A stretch of DNA of 64,000 nt from the NCBI GenBank assembly GCA_963767715.1, contig CAVYFA010000009.1:372001-436000 (forward strand), read 5' to 3'. Origin of the DNA: CAVSXS01 sp963767715 (GTDB lineage Bacteria; Chloroflexota; Ktedonobacteria; Ktedonobacterales; Ktedonobacteraceae). Position numbers and translations under genes: made by a program. The notes under the pieces were generated by a model. The model saw only the letters and a list, made by a program, of their open reading frames with translations, searched no databases and was not told where the DNA came from. Numbering within the stretch: position 1 is the first letter of the stretch; every line of letters begins with the position of its first letter. Below are positions 27,267 through 35,273 of the stretch, piece by piece.

Positions 27267-27695
27267 ATGGATAGTATTTCCCCGCTTCCCATCGATCGGC
27301 CGTACACAAAAATGGCGCTGGTGATCGAAGATGACCCGGACATGCGTGAATTGCTGGAATTCTACCTCAAAAATGCCGGGTACTATCCGCTCGTCTTCAC
27401 AAATGCCGAGGACGTATTGACCATCCTGCGTTCGCTTGTAATGGAGATCATCATTATTGACCTGATGTTACCCGGCATGGACGGCGTAGAGTTCGTGCGC
27501 GAAATAGAGCGGCACAAGCGGCGCAACGCTCCTATTCTCGTGATTAGCGCCAGCGAACAGGGTCAACGCCGCGCTCGGGAAATCAATGCCGAGGGCTATA
27601 TGCAGAAACCGCTTTCCTTCCCAAAGCTCATACAACTGGTGAACAGGCTGGTCGAAGAGCACGTCGCACTGCGGCGCTATGAGGCGTTACTGTGA
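27267..27695 (+). CDS. Stand-alone response-regulator receiver protein
   Basis: 142 residues. I place the start at the ATG at 27267 because AGGAG (27256-27260) is 6 nt from it; ATG 27261 is closer to the site. It is a single CheY-like receiver domain: acidic pair Asp22-Asp23 in VIEDDPDM, phospho-acceptor Asp65 in IIDLMLPGMDG, Ser in VISAS for the switch threonine position and Lys in MQKPLS. There is no output domain, and no histidine kinase lies nearby, so it must be served by a kinase elsewhere and act by protein contact. It stands alone between the divergent arsR operon and the convergent acyl-CoA dehydrogenase gene. Confidence 0.9.
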   Translation: MDSISPLPIDRPYTKMALVIEDDPDMRELLEFYLKNAGYYPLVFTNAEDVLTILRSLVMEIIIIDLMLPGMDGVEFVREIERHKRRNAPILVISASEQGQRRAREINAEGYMQKPLSFPKLIQLVNRLVEEHVALRRYEALL

Positions 27696-27805
27696 GCCTG
27701 GATAGCCCACAACATAGTATTCGACCGGTGTCCCATAGCACCCGATTTGACACCCAAAACCACTGGCGCTCATCTACATTGACGTACATCGGTGGATGCT
27801 CAAGC

Positions 27806-28975
27806 CTAGTCCCAGACGCCTAGCTTCACATACCCCTTGAGCAAATCCCTCGCGATGATGAAGTGCTGGATCTCATCCGTGCCCTCGTAAATGCGTGTCA
27901 CACGCAAGTCACGGTACCAGCGTTCGATAGGCATCTCTTTGGTGTAGCCCATGCCGCCGTGTATCTGCATGACGCGATCAACCACGCGGTTCGCCATGCC
28001 TGCGCCGAAGAGCTTGGCCATGCTGGCCTCGTGGCGGTTGTCCTGGCCCTGGTCAACCTTCCAGGCCGCATTCAACGCCAGCCACTTCGTCGCCTGGATT
28101 TCGACGGCGGAGTCTGCGATCATCCACTGGATGGCCTGGCGATCAGCGATTGGCTCGCCAAAGGTCACGCGCTGCTTCGAGTAGTCGATGGCCATTTGCA
28201 GCAGGCGTTCAGCAGTGCCAACACAGCGCGAGGCGATCAGCCAGCGGCCCTGGCCGATCCATTGCATACCGAGCGAAAAGCCTTTGCCTACTTCGCCCAG
28301 CACGTGGTCCTCCGGCACGCGTACATTCTCGAAGAACAGCTCGGCCGGCGACCAGCCGCCCATCGTGTAGACGGGGCGCGAAGTCCAACCCATCTCGCGG
28401 TCTACCAGAAAGCAGGTCACTCCGCCGTTCTGGGGCGGCTTCTCGCGATCGGTCACGGCGAAGACCATGGCGAAATCGGCCTCGTTGCCGCCCGTTATAA
28501 ATACCTTCTGCCCGTTGAGCACCCAGTACTTGCCATCCTTCACTGCGCTCGTACGAATGGCGGAGGGATCGGAACCCGCCCCCGGCTCCGTCAGAGCGAA
28601 GCAGGAGTGGCGCTTGCCCTCGATGGTGGGGATGAGATATTCCTGCTTCTGCCACTCGTTGCCATAATACAGGATGTTGTCTGCACCGCCACCGAAGGTG
28701 AACGAGACGAGCGTACGCCCCATCTCCATCGCGATAAGGGCCGACATGACCGCGCCGAGGTTCGCGCCGCCGTACTCTTCCGGCGTATTGATACCCCAGA
28801 AGCCCAGCTCTTTGGCCTTCATCTGCAATTCGCGATACTTGGAAGGCTCGATGCCCACAGGATACTTGCCTTCGTTCTCCATAACCTCCTTCTCAAGAGG
28901 CATCAGTTCGCGCTCCACAAAACGCCGTACCGTCTCCTGAACCATTTTCTGTTCATCGGTGAGGGAAAAATCCAC
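27806..28975 (-). CDS. Acyl-CoA dehydrogenase
   Basis: 389 residues from a GTG start with AAGGAGG 6 nt upstream. Full-length and typical: the N-terminal helical domain (FSLTDEQKMVQETVRRFVERE), the family signature CFALTEPGAGSDPSAIRTSA in the FAD-binding middle domain, and the C-terminal signature QIHGGMGYTKEMPIERWYRD with EGTDEIQHFIIAR. The Glu of YEGTDE is in the catalytic-base position of medium/short-chain enzymes. It oxidises acyl-CoA to enoyl-CoA in the cytoplasm and passes electrons to ETF. It sits 88 bp downstream of the MerR regulator in the same direction; an operon and MerR control are plausible. The thiolase at 33913 could serve the same beta-oxidation route. Confidence 0.95.
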   Translation of the reverse strand: MDFSLTDEQKMVQETVRRFVERELMPLEKEVMENEGKYPVGIEPSKYRELQMKAKELGFWGINTPEEYGGANLGAVMSALIAMEMGRTLVSFTFGGGADNILYYGNEWQKQEYLIPTIEGKRHSCFALTEPGAGSDPSAIRTSAVKDGKYWVLNGQKVFITGGNEADFAMVFAVTDREKPPQNGGVTCFLVDREMGWTSRPVYTMGGWSPAELFFENVRVPEDHVLGEVGKGFSLGMQWIGQGRWLIASRCVGTAERLLQMAIDYSKQRVTFGEPIADRQAIQWMIADSAVEIQATKWLALNAAWKVDQGQDNRHEASMAKLFGAGMANRVVDRVMQIHGGMGYTKEMPIERWYRDLRVTRIYEGTDEIQHFIIARDLLKGYVKLGVWD

Positions 28976-29063
28976 GGTGACCTCCTTCTGGGGTTAAGAA
29001 CACTTCCTTCATGGCAGACCTCGTGAGAATAAGTATACCATGCAGCGTGAGAAAATAGCTCAG

Positions 29064-29732
29064 CTACACCCGACCCATCATCCTGCGGTGCATTACCGAG
29101 ATCAGCGTATCCGTCAGTGTCAATATCGCTTCGTATTGTTCCGCCTGCTGCTCTGGCGTGAGCTTCTCTTCGCGCCAGCGGGATTGGGCGTACTGCTCGA
29201 TGGCAGCGGCCTCACTGCGAGTGAGCTGGCGCATTTGAAAGCGAATGAGCGCGGGTAGCGAAATAGGGAGGCCAAGGTATTCAAGCCGCTCGTAGAGTTC
29301 GATGAGCAGCACGTCATCACCTGAATAGATCACATCCGCATCACTCTGAGTGGGGAAGAGCAGGCCCTGCTGCATCAAATCGTCGATGCGTTCTTCGCTT
29401 GCTCCCGACTGGCGCAGCAGGGCCGCTTTCGTGAGGCGCATCTCCTGCCCGCCTGGTGTTAGCGGGCGCAGCAAGCGCTGCTTGAGCGCGAGATTCATCT
29501 GCACCTCGCCCTGTTTGGCCCGGATCTCCAGCATCTGCCGGATGGTCTCAAGGGGTAGATTCTGTTGTTCCTTCAGTTCTTTAATAAGATTCAGCACGAC
29601 AATGTGTTCGTCGTCGTAGTAAGCCACGCGACCCTGCATAATTGCGGGTGGAAGTAGACCCTGCGTGTTGTAGAAGCGGATGGTCCTGCTAGGCATTCCC
29701 ACAATATGCGCCAGTTCATCGATGGTATGCAT
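29064..29732 (-). CDS. MerR-family transcriptional regulator
   Basis: 222 residues. The N-terminal MerR helix-turn-helix is clear (IDELAHIVGMPSRTIRFYNTQGLLP, split here as helix, wing and Tyr), then YYDDEHIVVLNLIKELKEQQNLPLETIRQML. The rest is not a metal-binding MerR tail: a second region (about 75-175) again looks like a MerR-type DNA-reading helix (TKAALLRQSGASEERIDDLM), with LYERLEYLGLPI. No Cys is present, so thiol or metal sensing is unlikely. It may control the acyl-CoA dehydrogenase gene just downstream, as MerR-like regulators of fatty-acid genes do. Confidence 0.85.
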   Translation of the reverse strand: MHTIDELAHIVGMPSRTIRFYNTQGLLPPAIMQGRVAYYDDEHIVVLNLIKELKEQQNLPLETIRQMLEIRAKQGEVQMNLALKQRLLRPLTPGGQEMRLTKAALLRQSGASEERIDDLMQQGLLFPTQSDADVIYSGDDVLLIELYERLEYLGLPISLPALIRFQMRQLTRSEAAAIEQYAQSRWREEKLTPEQQAEQYEAILTLTDTLISVMHRRMMGRV

Positions 29733-30039
29733 CGCTACATCGTCCTTGTATCATAGCTGTTGTGCTGATAGAGGTGTGCCGATGTTATCGTAACACATGA
29801 ACTGTAACGATGCCAGAAGATAGTTCTAGCGGTCAGGCAGCCTGACCATTACTGTATCGACTTCTCTTAATTATCAAGACGAATTGATCTTCCATGGTCA
29901 TTAACCCCAGCGTGCAGTTTGTGGATGTAATCTCGTCCGAGATGAATTGTACAACAATGCTACGGTTTTACAAGCGTCATTTCAGCACCCTCATTATACT
30001 GGACTCACGACCACTTATTATTTCGTGGAGGAGCCCACA
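29733..30039. other. Intergenic region between merR-like and sprT-like genes
   Basis: 307 bp, divergent. It holds a 7-bp hairpin (GGTCAGG/CCTGACC, 29831-29847) without a T-run. No tRNA, no further reading frame with a ribosome site and no clear consensus promoter were seen. Confidence 0.5.
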
Positions 30040-30528
30040 ATGCTTCTTGCACCTGATACCGGCACCTGGCAGATCAATGTATATAGACAGCATCTCGCAT
30101 ATACCCTTGAGAATATTTGGGAGGTATGCTTTTCTGATACCCGGCGCGTCAACCTGGTCGAGATTGCTTATGGGCAACCATGGAAGCGTAGATTAGGGCT
30201 AATCCGTCTTTCAATAGACAATACGAGAACGTTTATCGGCGTCAACGCCCTGCTGCAACACCCAGAAGTACCAGAGTTTGTCCTGATCACCACCATCGCC
30301 CATGAACTGGTACACTACACGCACGGCTTCGGCTCTCCCCTGCCACGTCTCTACGAGCATCCACATGCGAACGGGGTGGTTGAGCGCGAACTGGCACGGC
30401 GCGGATTAGGTGAAATGGTACAAAAGTGTGATGAATGGATTGACAACGCCTGGTTTGCATTCTATGATATGCAACAGAAAGCCCGGTCAATTCGATCATC
30501 TGATCGCCGAAATCTTGACACAAACTGA
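30040..30528 (+). CDS. SprT-like zinc metalloprotein (HELVHYTH)
   Basis: 162 residues from the ATG at 30040, with GGAGGAG about 9 nt upstream. The key feature is a zinc-binding HExxH helix, TTIAHELVHYTHGFGSPLPR, at about 90-109, preceded by a strand-rich N-terminal part (VNLVEIAYGQPWKRRLGLIRLS). A possible third ligand is His107 or a later His/Glu (ERELARRGLGE). The layout recalls SprT/SprT-like or wss-type small metallopeptidases, but the zinc ribbon of SprT is missing. No signal peptide, so it is cytoplasmic. The rho promoter overlaps its 3' end, so it is the gene upstream of rho. Confidence 0.6.
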   Translation: MLLAPDTGTWQINVYRQHLAYTLENIWEVCFSDTRRVNLVEIAYGQPWKRRLGLIRLSIDNTRTFIGVNALLQHPEVPEFVLITTIAHELVHYTHGFGSPLPRLYEHPHANGVVERELARRGLGEMVQKCDEWIDNAWFAFYDMQQKARSIRSSDRRNLDTN

Positions 30529-30543
30529 TACGTGTGGTATAGT
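30515..30543 (+). promoter_or_regulatory. Promoter of rho
   Basis: TTGACA (30515-30520), 17-bp spacer, TATAGT (30538-30543). It overlaps the last codons of the preceding metalloprotein gene and lies about 260 bp before rho, giving a long leader. Confidence 0.7.
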
Positions 30544-30767
30544 GATGCTAGCTCCTAAGGTATAGACCGCACCATGTTACAGGTTCCGCAGGTTTCTGTG
30601 TATGTTGTTTGTTGCGTCGTAACTGTCTTAGGTATGTTGGCCGATGCCTCTTTCACCCATCAAGCACAACGCGATGCCACCTGTTTTTCAGGCATTTTCC
30701 GATGAACTTTAATTTTTTCTTTGCTTACTTACCAGACTCCAGCTTAACCACAGAAAGGAGAAAGGGC

Positions 30768-30809
30768 GTGTTCCTTCCCACGGAGTTGTTCCGCCCTAGA
30801 ACAACGTGA
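30768..30809 (+). CDS. 13-codon leader reading frame overlapping the rho start
   Basis: GTG at 30768 has AAAGGAG 7 nt upstream, the best ribosome site in the leader. The frame codes for MFLPTELFRPRTT and ends in a TGA at 30807-30809 that overlaps the GTG start of rho at 30806 (sequence CGTGA). The rho start itself has no ribosome site, so translation of rho may depend on ribosomes that finish this small frame. Expression is not proven. Confidence 0.55.
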   Translation: MFLPTELFRPRTT

Positions 30810-32065
30810 ACATAGCTGAACTAGAAACCAAAACACTCACGGAGTTACGCGACATCGCTCGCGACCTCGAACTCTCCGGCTACACAATCCTCAGAAAGCA
30901 AGACCTCGTTTTCCGACTACTCCAGGCTCACACAGAACAGCAAGGCAACATTTTCAGCGCGGGGGTGCTGGAAATCGTCGAAGATGGCTTTGGCTTCCTG
31001 CGACAGGAGCGCTTCCTGCCGGGCAATATGGACGTCTACGTCTCGCAATCGCAAATTCGCCGTTTCGGCCTGCGCACTGGAGATATGGTATCCGGACAGG
31101 TGCGCCCGCCAAAGGATAATGAGAAATATTATGGCCTGTTGCGTGTCGAGGCCATCAACGGCATGGACCCCGAGGTGGCCAAGCGCCGCCCCCACTTCGA
31201 CTACCTGACCCCCATTTTCCCGCGCGAGATGTTCAACCTGGAGACAGGCGCTGCGAACATCTCTGGCCGCATTATCAACCTGGTCGCTCCCATCGGGCGC
31301 GGACAGCGCGGGCTGATCGTCTCGCCGCCGAAAGCCGGCAAAACCATGCTCCTCAAATCCATCGCCAACTCGATCACTGAAAACTATGACGACGTACACC
31401 TGATGATCGCGCTGATCGGCGAGCGGCCAGAAGAAGTGACGGATATGAAACGCTCGGTCAAGGCCGAGGTCATCAGCTCCACCTTCGATGAGCCGACTGA
31501 GGCGCATACCCGCGTGGCCGAGATGGTGCTGGAACGCGCCAAGCGTCTCGTTGAAGGCGGACGCGACGTGGTGGTACTGCTCGATAGCATCACGCGCCTG
31601 AGCCGCGCCTACAACCTTGCCGTGCAGCCCAGCGGTCGTACGCTCTCCGGCGGCCTCGATCCGAGCGCGCTCTTCCCACCCAAGCGCTTCTTCGGCGCGG
31701 CCCGTAAAATCGAAGAGGGCGGCAGCCTGACCGTCATCGCTACAGCCCTGGTGGATACTGGCAGCCGCATGGATGATGTGATCTACGAAGAATTCAAAGG
31801 AACCGGCAATATGGAGCTGCTGCTCAACCGCAAGCTGGCCGAGCGCCGCGTCTTCCCTGCCATCGATATCGGCCTGTCCAGCACGCGCCGCGAAGAACTG
31901 CTGCTCGACGACAAGACCCTGCGCGCCGTTGTGGTGATGCGCCGCATGTTCTCCACGCTGGCCGACCAGCGCGGCATGGAGGCAATGGAGGCGCTGCTCC
32001 AGCACATGTCGAAGACCAGCAACAACATCGAGTTCCTGGCCACTCTGAACAAGAGCATTCTATAA
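30806..32065 (+). CDS. rho: Transcription termination factor Rho
   Basis: 419 residues. The N-terminal Rho domain is normal (IAELETKTLTELRDIARDL, then LRKQDLVFRLLQ), followed by the cold-shock-like RNA-binding domain (GVLEIVEDGFGFLR, 50-120). The ATPase core has Walker A SPPKAGKTMLLK, Walker B DVVVLLDSITRLSRAYN, and the Q/R-loop region KRFFGAARKIEEGGSLT. Rho is a hexameric RNA helicase that ends transcription of untranslated RNA. Length is normal with no acidic or basic insertion. The GTG start has no ribosome site of its own and overlaps the stop of a short upstream frame (30768-30809). The gene ends before a strong terminator. Confidence 0.97.
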   Translation: MNIAELETKTLTELRDIARDLELSGYTILRKQDLVFRLLQAHTEQQGNIFSAGVLEIVEDGFGFLRQERFLPGNMDVYVSQSQIRRFGLRTGDMVSGQVRPPKDNEKYYGLLRVEAINGMDPEVAKRRPHFDYLTPIFPREMFNLETGAANISGRIINLVAPIGRGQRGLIVSPPKAGKTMLLKSIANSITENYDDVHLMIALIGERPEEVTDMKRSVKAEVISSTFDEPTEAHTRVAEMVLERAKRLVEGGRDVVVLLDSITRLSRAYNLAVQPSGRTLSGGLDPSALFPPKRFFGAARKIEEGGSLTVIATALVDTGSRMDDVIYEEFKGTGNMELLLNRKLAERRVFPAIDIGLSSTRREELLLDDKTLRAVVVMRRMFSTLADQRGMEAMEALLQHMSKTSNNIEFLATLNKSIL

Positions 32066-32086
32066 GACTTCTGAAGCAGCATGACG

Positions 32087-32120
32087 AGAAGACCGGCAGC
32101 CGCGTGGCTGCCGGTCTTCT
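32087..32120. terminator. Terminator between rho and hisS
   Basis: A 15-bp stem (AGAAGACCGGCAGCC / GGCTGCCGGTCTTCT) with a GCGT loop, 21 bp after rho. On the minus strand it lies after the hisS stop and is followed by CGTCATGC rather than T, so it serves rho mainly (TTCTTCATT follows on the plus strand). Confidence 0.8.
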
Positions 32121-32129
32121 TCATTAATA

Positions 32130-33458
32130 CTACCCGGTTGCCCATTGACGAATCAGACCAACAAGATCAGCCTGCCCGACCGTCTGCTGCTCTTTTCGCA
32201 GCAGATCCCGCACCGTCACCTGACCCGCCGCCAGTTCGTCGGGTCCCAGGATGACTACAAAAGGGATGCCCTTCTTGCTGGCATAGCGAATCTGGGTGCC
32301 CAAAGGCTCCTGATCAGAGTACATCTCTGTCTTCACGTCACTTTTGCGTAGCGAGTCAGCCAGCTCGAGGGAAGCGTTGACCAGGCTTTGATCAAAGATC
32401 GTGACCAGCACCTGTGCGACGGTCTTGCCGACATTCGGCGGGAACATGTTCAGTTCCTCCATAGCGTCGATAATGCGCTCTATGCCGATTGTCGTTCCGG
32501 TGGCCGGATAACTGCGATCCGAGAACATCCTCACCAGTTCATCGTATCGCCCGCCTCCAGTTATGCTGGGCATCTTTGGCTCTTCGATGGTCGTCTCATA
32601 GATGGGGCCGGTATAGTATTCTAAGCCTCTCACCATAGCGAACTTGACCTGATAAAATTCTTGCGGGATGTCAAGCACCTGTAAGTAGCGAATGATCTCC
32701 TCAAGTTCAGCAATACCTTCTATTGCACTTGGATAACTCCCCAATTTGCTGCGCAGAGAGGCCAGCACTTCCTCGTTCCCCCCTTCGATCTGGAGCAGAT
32801 CGAGCATCTTTTCGATGACATCATCCGGGATTGCGTTTCTCCTTAGCTCGTCCCTGACTCCTCCGAGGCCGATCTTCTCCAGCTTGTCGATGGAGCGATA
32901 CAGCCCGCCAAGCAGTTCACCGGGCACACCTGCGAACTGGCCTATGCCCGTAAGGATCTTCCGATCGTTGATGTTGATGGTAAACTTCTTGAAACCCAGT
33001 CGCGTTAGCACCTCGTAGATTACGTTGAGTATCTCGGCGTCGGCCAACATGCTTGCACTGCCGACGGTGTCCACGTCACACTGGTAGAATTCACGGTACC
33101 GCCCCCTCTGGGGGCGCTCTGCACGCCAGACCGGGGCTATTTGATAGCGCTTGAAGGGCTTGGGCAGATCGGGGTACATGGCGACGACTCGACTAAGTGG
33201 CACCGAGAGGTCATAGCGGAGCGCAAGCTTATCCTTCCCATCTCCGTAGCTGGCATAATAGATGAGTCGCTCCGCGTCTGGACCGTACTTGCCCATAAGC
33301 GTTTCGGCTAATTCAATTGCCGGCGTTTGCAACGGTTCAAAACCAAATTCCTCAAAAACGCCACGAATCACGTCGATGACATATTGGCGTCGAATCATCT
33401 GCTCAGGTAAGATGTCTCGCATACCTCGAGGGACGGATACCTCTATCTTTTTTGCCAT
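32130..33458 (-). CDS. hisS: Histidyl-tRNA synthetase
   Basis: 442 residues from the ATG at 33458; a longer frame to 33533 would translate through the terminator hairpin and is rejected. It opens with the usual VPRGMRDILPEQMIRRQYV, has motif 2 (FYQCDVDTVG, APVWRAERPQRGRYREF), the histidine-binding signature FAMVRGLEYYTGPIYE and motif 3 (TTIGIERII), then the C-terminal anticodon-binding domain (VLVTIFDQ... VILGPDELAAGQVTVRDL). It charges tRNA-His. A leader with its own promoter, a small reading frame and an intrinsic terminator lies upstream, suggesting attenuation. Confidence 0.96.
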   Translation of the reverse strand: MAKKIEVSVPRGMRDILPEQMIRRQYVIDVIRGVFEEFGFEPLQTPAIELAETLMGKYGPDAERLIYYASYGDGKDKLALRYDLSVPLSRVVAMYPDLPKPFKRYQIAPVWRAERPQRGRYREFYQCDVDTVGSASMLADAEILNVIYEVLTRLGFKKFTININDRKILTGIGQFAGVPGELLGGLYRSIDKLEKIGLGGVRDELRRNAIPDDVIEKMLDLLQIEGGNEEVLASLRSKLGSYPSAIEGIAELEEIIRYLQVLDIPQEFYQVKFAMVRGLEYYTGPIYETTIEEPKMPSITGGGRYDELVRMFSDRSYPATGTTIGIERIIDAMEELNMFPPNVGKTVAQVLVTIFDQSLVNASLELADSLRKSDVKTEMYSDQEPLGTQIRYASKKGIPFVVILGPDELAAGQVTVRDLLRKEQQTVGQADLVGLIRQWATG

Positions 33459-33493
33459 TGGTTTTACTCTCTTCTTGCCGTCAGCGGCAGCGT

Positions 33494-33530
33494 AGAAAAA
33501 CAAAAAGCGTGGATTTTTCTGTTCCACGCT
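33494..33530 (-). terminator. Intrinsic terminator in the hisS leader
   Basis: Minus strand AGCGTGGA (33530-33523), 9-nt loop, TCCACGCT (33513-33506), then TTTTGTTTTTC. It ends only about 35 bp before the hisS start codon, so RNA from the upstream promoter must read through it to express hisS. It may be an attenuator or the terminator of the small frame at 33548-33655. Confidence 0.75.
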
Positions 33531-33547
33531 CAAGGATGTCAGACCGT

Positions 33548-33655
33548 TTAGAATACAATATCTTCAGGGCGCTCCTTGAGCGGAGCGATGGTGAGCATGG
33601 TAATGGACATGATAAGGATGGTGGATATGTAGATTAACGTGTCGATGCTCATCAT
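33548..33655 (-). CDS. Small hydrophobic reading frame in the hisS leader
   Basis: 35 residues from tandem ATGs at 33655. It begins MMSIDTLIYISTILIMSI and continues hydrophobic to about residue 24, a single membrane helix, then a charged tail (PLKERPEDIVF). It contains no histidine codon, so it is not a classical his leader peptide. No strong ribosome site is seen. It lies between a consensus promoter and a terminator, in the right place for a small membrane protein or a regulatory leader. I do not recognise the family. Confidence 0.35.
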   Translation of the reverse strand: MMSIDTLIYISTILIMSITMLTIAPLKERPEDIVF

Positions 33656-33706
33656 GTTCACTTTTCTTCAAAAAAGAAGGGCGAGATGTAATACATCTTT
33701 TCGTGC

Positions 33707-33735
33707 ATTATACAGAGTCAACTAGGTACCGTCAA
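33707..33735 (-). promoter_or_regulatory. Promoter of the hisS leader
   Basis: Minus strand TTGACG (33735-33730), 17-bp spacer, TATAAT (33712-33707). It gives a leader of about 240 nt before hisS. Confidence 0.75.
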
Positions 33736-33912
33736 GCAAATTACAAATTTTTGGACGGAATATCTTCGAGCGCTTCCTGCGTAATCTACCGGAGAGTGCG
33801 CTCGCGAATGAGCGCATACACCTCTGGCTGCGCATTGACGCCATCGATCACTATGAGGATCATCGGCTGCCGAATGCGCCAAGCCTGCGAGAAGCGTGAG
33901 ATCTGGATGTTG
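33736..33912 (-). other. Spacer between thiolase and hisS leader, possible gene remnant
   Basis: On the minus strand, 37 codons just after the thiolase stop read protein-like (a stretch RQPMILIVIDGVNAQPEVYA) and end in a stop at about 33788; a further protein-like stretch, ITQEALEDIPS, follows that stop. There is no start codon or ribosome site, so it looks like the tail of a lost gene. Low certainty. Confidence 0.25.
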
Positions 33913-35106
33913 CTATACCTCTATGCTCATTGCCACCGCGCCGCCGCCGCCGAGACACAGGGTTGCCAGGCCGCGACCACCGCCGCGCCTGCGCAGTTCG
34001 TAAATCAGCGTAGTCAGCACGCGCGAGCCGCTGGAGCCGATGGGGTGGCCGAGGGCGACCGCACCGCCATTGACGTTGACGCGCGACCAGTCCCAGTCGA
34101 GCTCTTTGCCGTTGGCCAGCGCCTGCGCCGCGAAGGCTTCGTTAACCTCGATCAGGTCGAAGTCGCCGATCTTGAGGCCGGTGCGTTCGAGCAAGCGATG
34201 TACCGCGCGCGTGGGAGCCGCGAAGATGTAGCGCGGCTCGATGGCGGCGGAGGCGTAGCCGGTGATGCGCGCCAGCACCGGCAGGTGGCGAGACTGCGCG
34301 AAAGCCTGATCGGCGACTACGGTGGCAGAAGCGCCATCGCTCAGGCCCGGGGCGTTGCCAGCCGTGACGGTTCCGCCTTCCAGGAAGGCCGGCTTAAGCT
34401 TTGCCAGCGCCTCTAACGAGCTATCGGCGCGAATAGGTTCATCTTTGTCGATGACCACAACGCTGCTTTTCTGCTTGATTTCGATGGGAACGATCTCTTC
34501 CTTGAAGCGTCCCGCGGCGGTCGCGGCTGCCGCACGCTGGTGGCTTTGCAGCGAGAAGCGGTCCTGCTCGTCGCGCGTGACACAGAACTTCTCGGCGATA
34601 ATCTCAGCCTCGCCGCCCATATGGATATCTTCAAAGGCGCACCATAGGCCGTCATGCACAACAGCATCGATGATTTCTCCGTTGCCCATGCGGTAGCCCG
34701 TGCGCGCTTTCGGCAGCAGGTAAGGCGCGTTGCTCATACTCTCCATGCCGCCCGCCACAAACGCCTGAGCATCGCCTGCGCGAATGGCCTGGGCAGCCAG
34801 CATGACCGCCTTCAGGCCGGAGCCACACACTTTATTGACCGTGAAGGCCGGGATATCGACGGGCAGACCGGCATAGACTGCCGCCTGGCGTGCGGGAGCC
34901 TGGCCGATGCCGGCAGACACGACGTTGCCCATAATCACTTCATCTATAGTATCCGGCTCGATACCGGCGCGCTTCACTGCTTCCTTAATGACGATGGCGC
35001 CGAGCCGCGGCGCGCTAAAACTGGAGAGGCCCCCCAGAAATTTGCCGGTCGGCGTACGCACCGCCGCGGCGATAACGGGTGTATGCTTGTTGGTATTCTC
35101 GGACAT
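33913..35106 (-). CDS. Acetyl-CoA acetyltransferase (thiolase)
   Basis: 397 residues from the ATG at 35106, with AAAGGAG 9 nt upstream; a longer frame begins at 35187 but lacks a site. All thiolase features are present: nucleophilic Cys in NKVCGSGLKAVMLAA, the GGMESMSNAPYLL block, the His of NGGAVALGHPIGSSG and the second Cys in TLCLGGGGAVAMSIE. The length is normal. It joins or splits acetoacetyl-CoA or longer 3-ketoacyl-CoA; the biosynthetic or degradative direction cannot be told. It is co-directional with the sigma/anti-sigma pair but 167 bp away. Confidence 0.95.
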   Translation of the reverse strand: MSENTNKHTPVIAAAVRTPTGKFLGGLSSFSAPRLGAIVIKEAVKRAGIEPDTIDEVIMGNVVSAGIGQAPARQAAVYAGLPVDIPAFTVNKVCGSGLKAVMLAAQAIRAGDAQAFVAGGMESMSNAPYLLPKARTGYRMGNGEIIDAVVHDGLWCAFEDIHMGGEAEIIAEKFCVTRDEQDRFSLQSHQRAAAATAAGRFKEEIVPIEIKQKSSVVVIDKDEPIRADSSLEALAKLKPAFLEGGTVTAGNAPGLSDGASATVVADQAFAQSRHLPVLARITGYASAAIEPRYIFAAPTRAVHRLLERTGLKIGDFDLIEVNEAFAAQALANGKELDWDWSRVNVNGGAVALGHPIGSSGSRVLTTLIYELRRRGGGRGLATLCLGGGGAVAMSIEV

Positions 35107-35273
35107 TGATCGATGCTCCTTTGAGGCTGCTGGTTGCCTCCGCTCCACTTCATCGTGGGAATGCGCATATAAAAACCCTGCCTCCATTGTATCCCGTCGC
35201 GGAGCGCAGGGTCAAATTAAGTCAGCCGGAGCGTCCTCTGCAACCTTTGCATCGTCCTGGCTACTGTCCATTT

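Noticed and set aside
27863..29026. Long plus-strand frame (387 codons) opposite the acyl-CoA dehydrogenase
   Set aside because: The minus strand encodes all signatures of the dehydrogenase; the opposite frame is a His/Arg/Leu-rich shadow.
30917..32005. Long minus-strand frame (362 codons) opposite rho
   Set aside because: It mirrors the rho coding frame, has a composition typical of antisense shadows and no recognisable domain.
32130..33533. Longer hisS start at 33533
   Set aside because: It would translate through the terminator hairpin and adds residues without family similarity; the start at 33458 fits known HisRS N-termini.
33459..33735. T-box riboswitch before hisS
   Set aside because: No T-box consensus (GGGTGGNACCGCG-like) and no specifier-loop layout were found; only a plain terminator is present.
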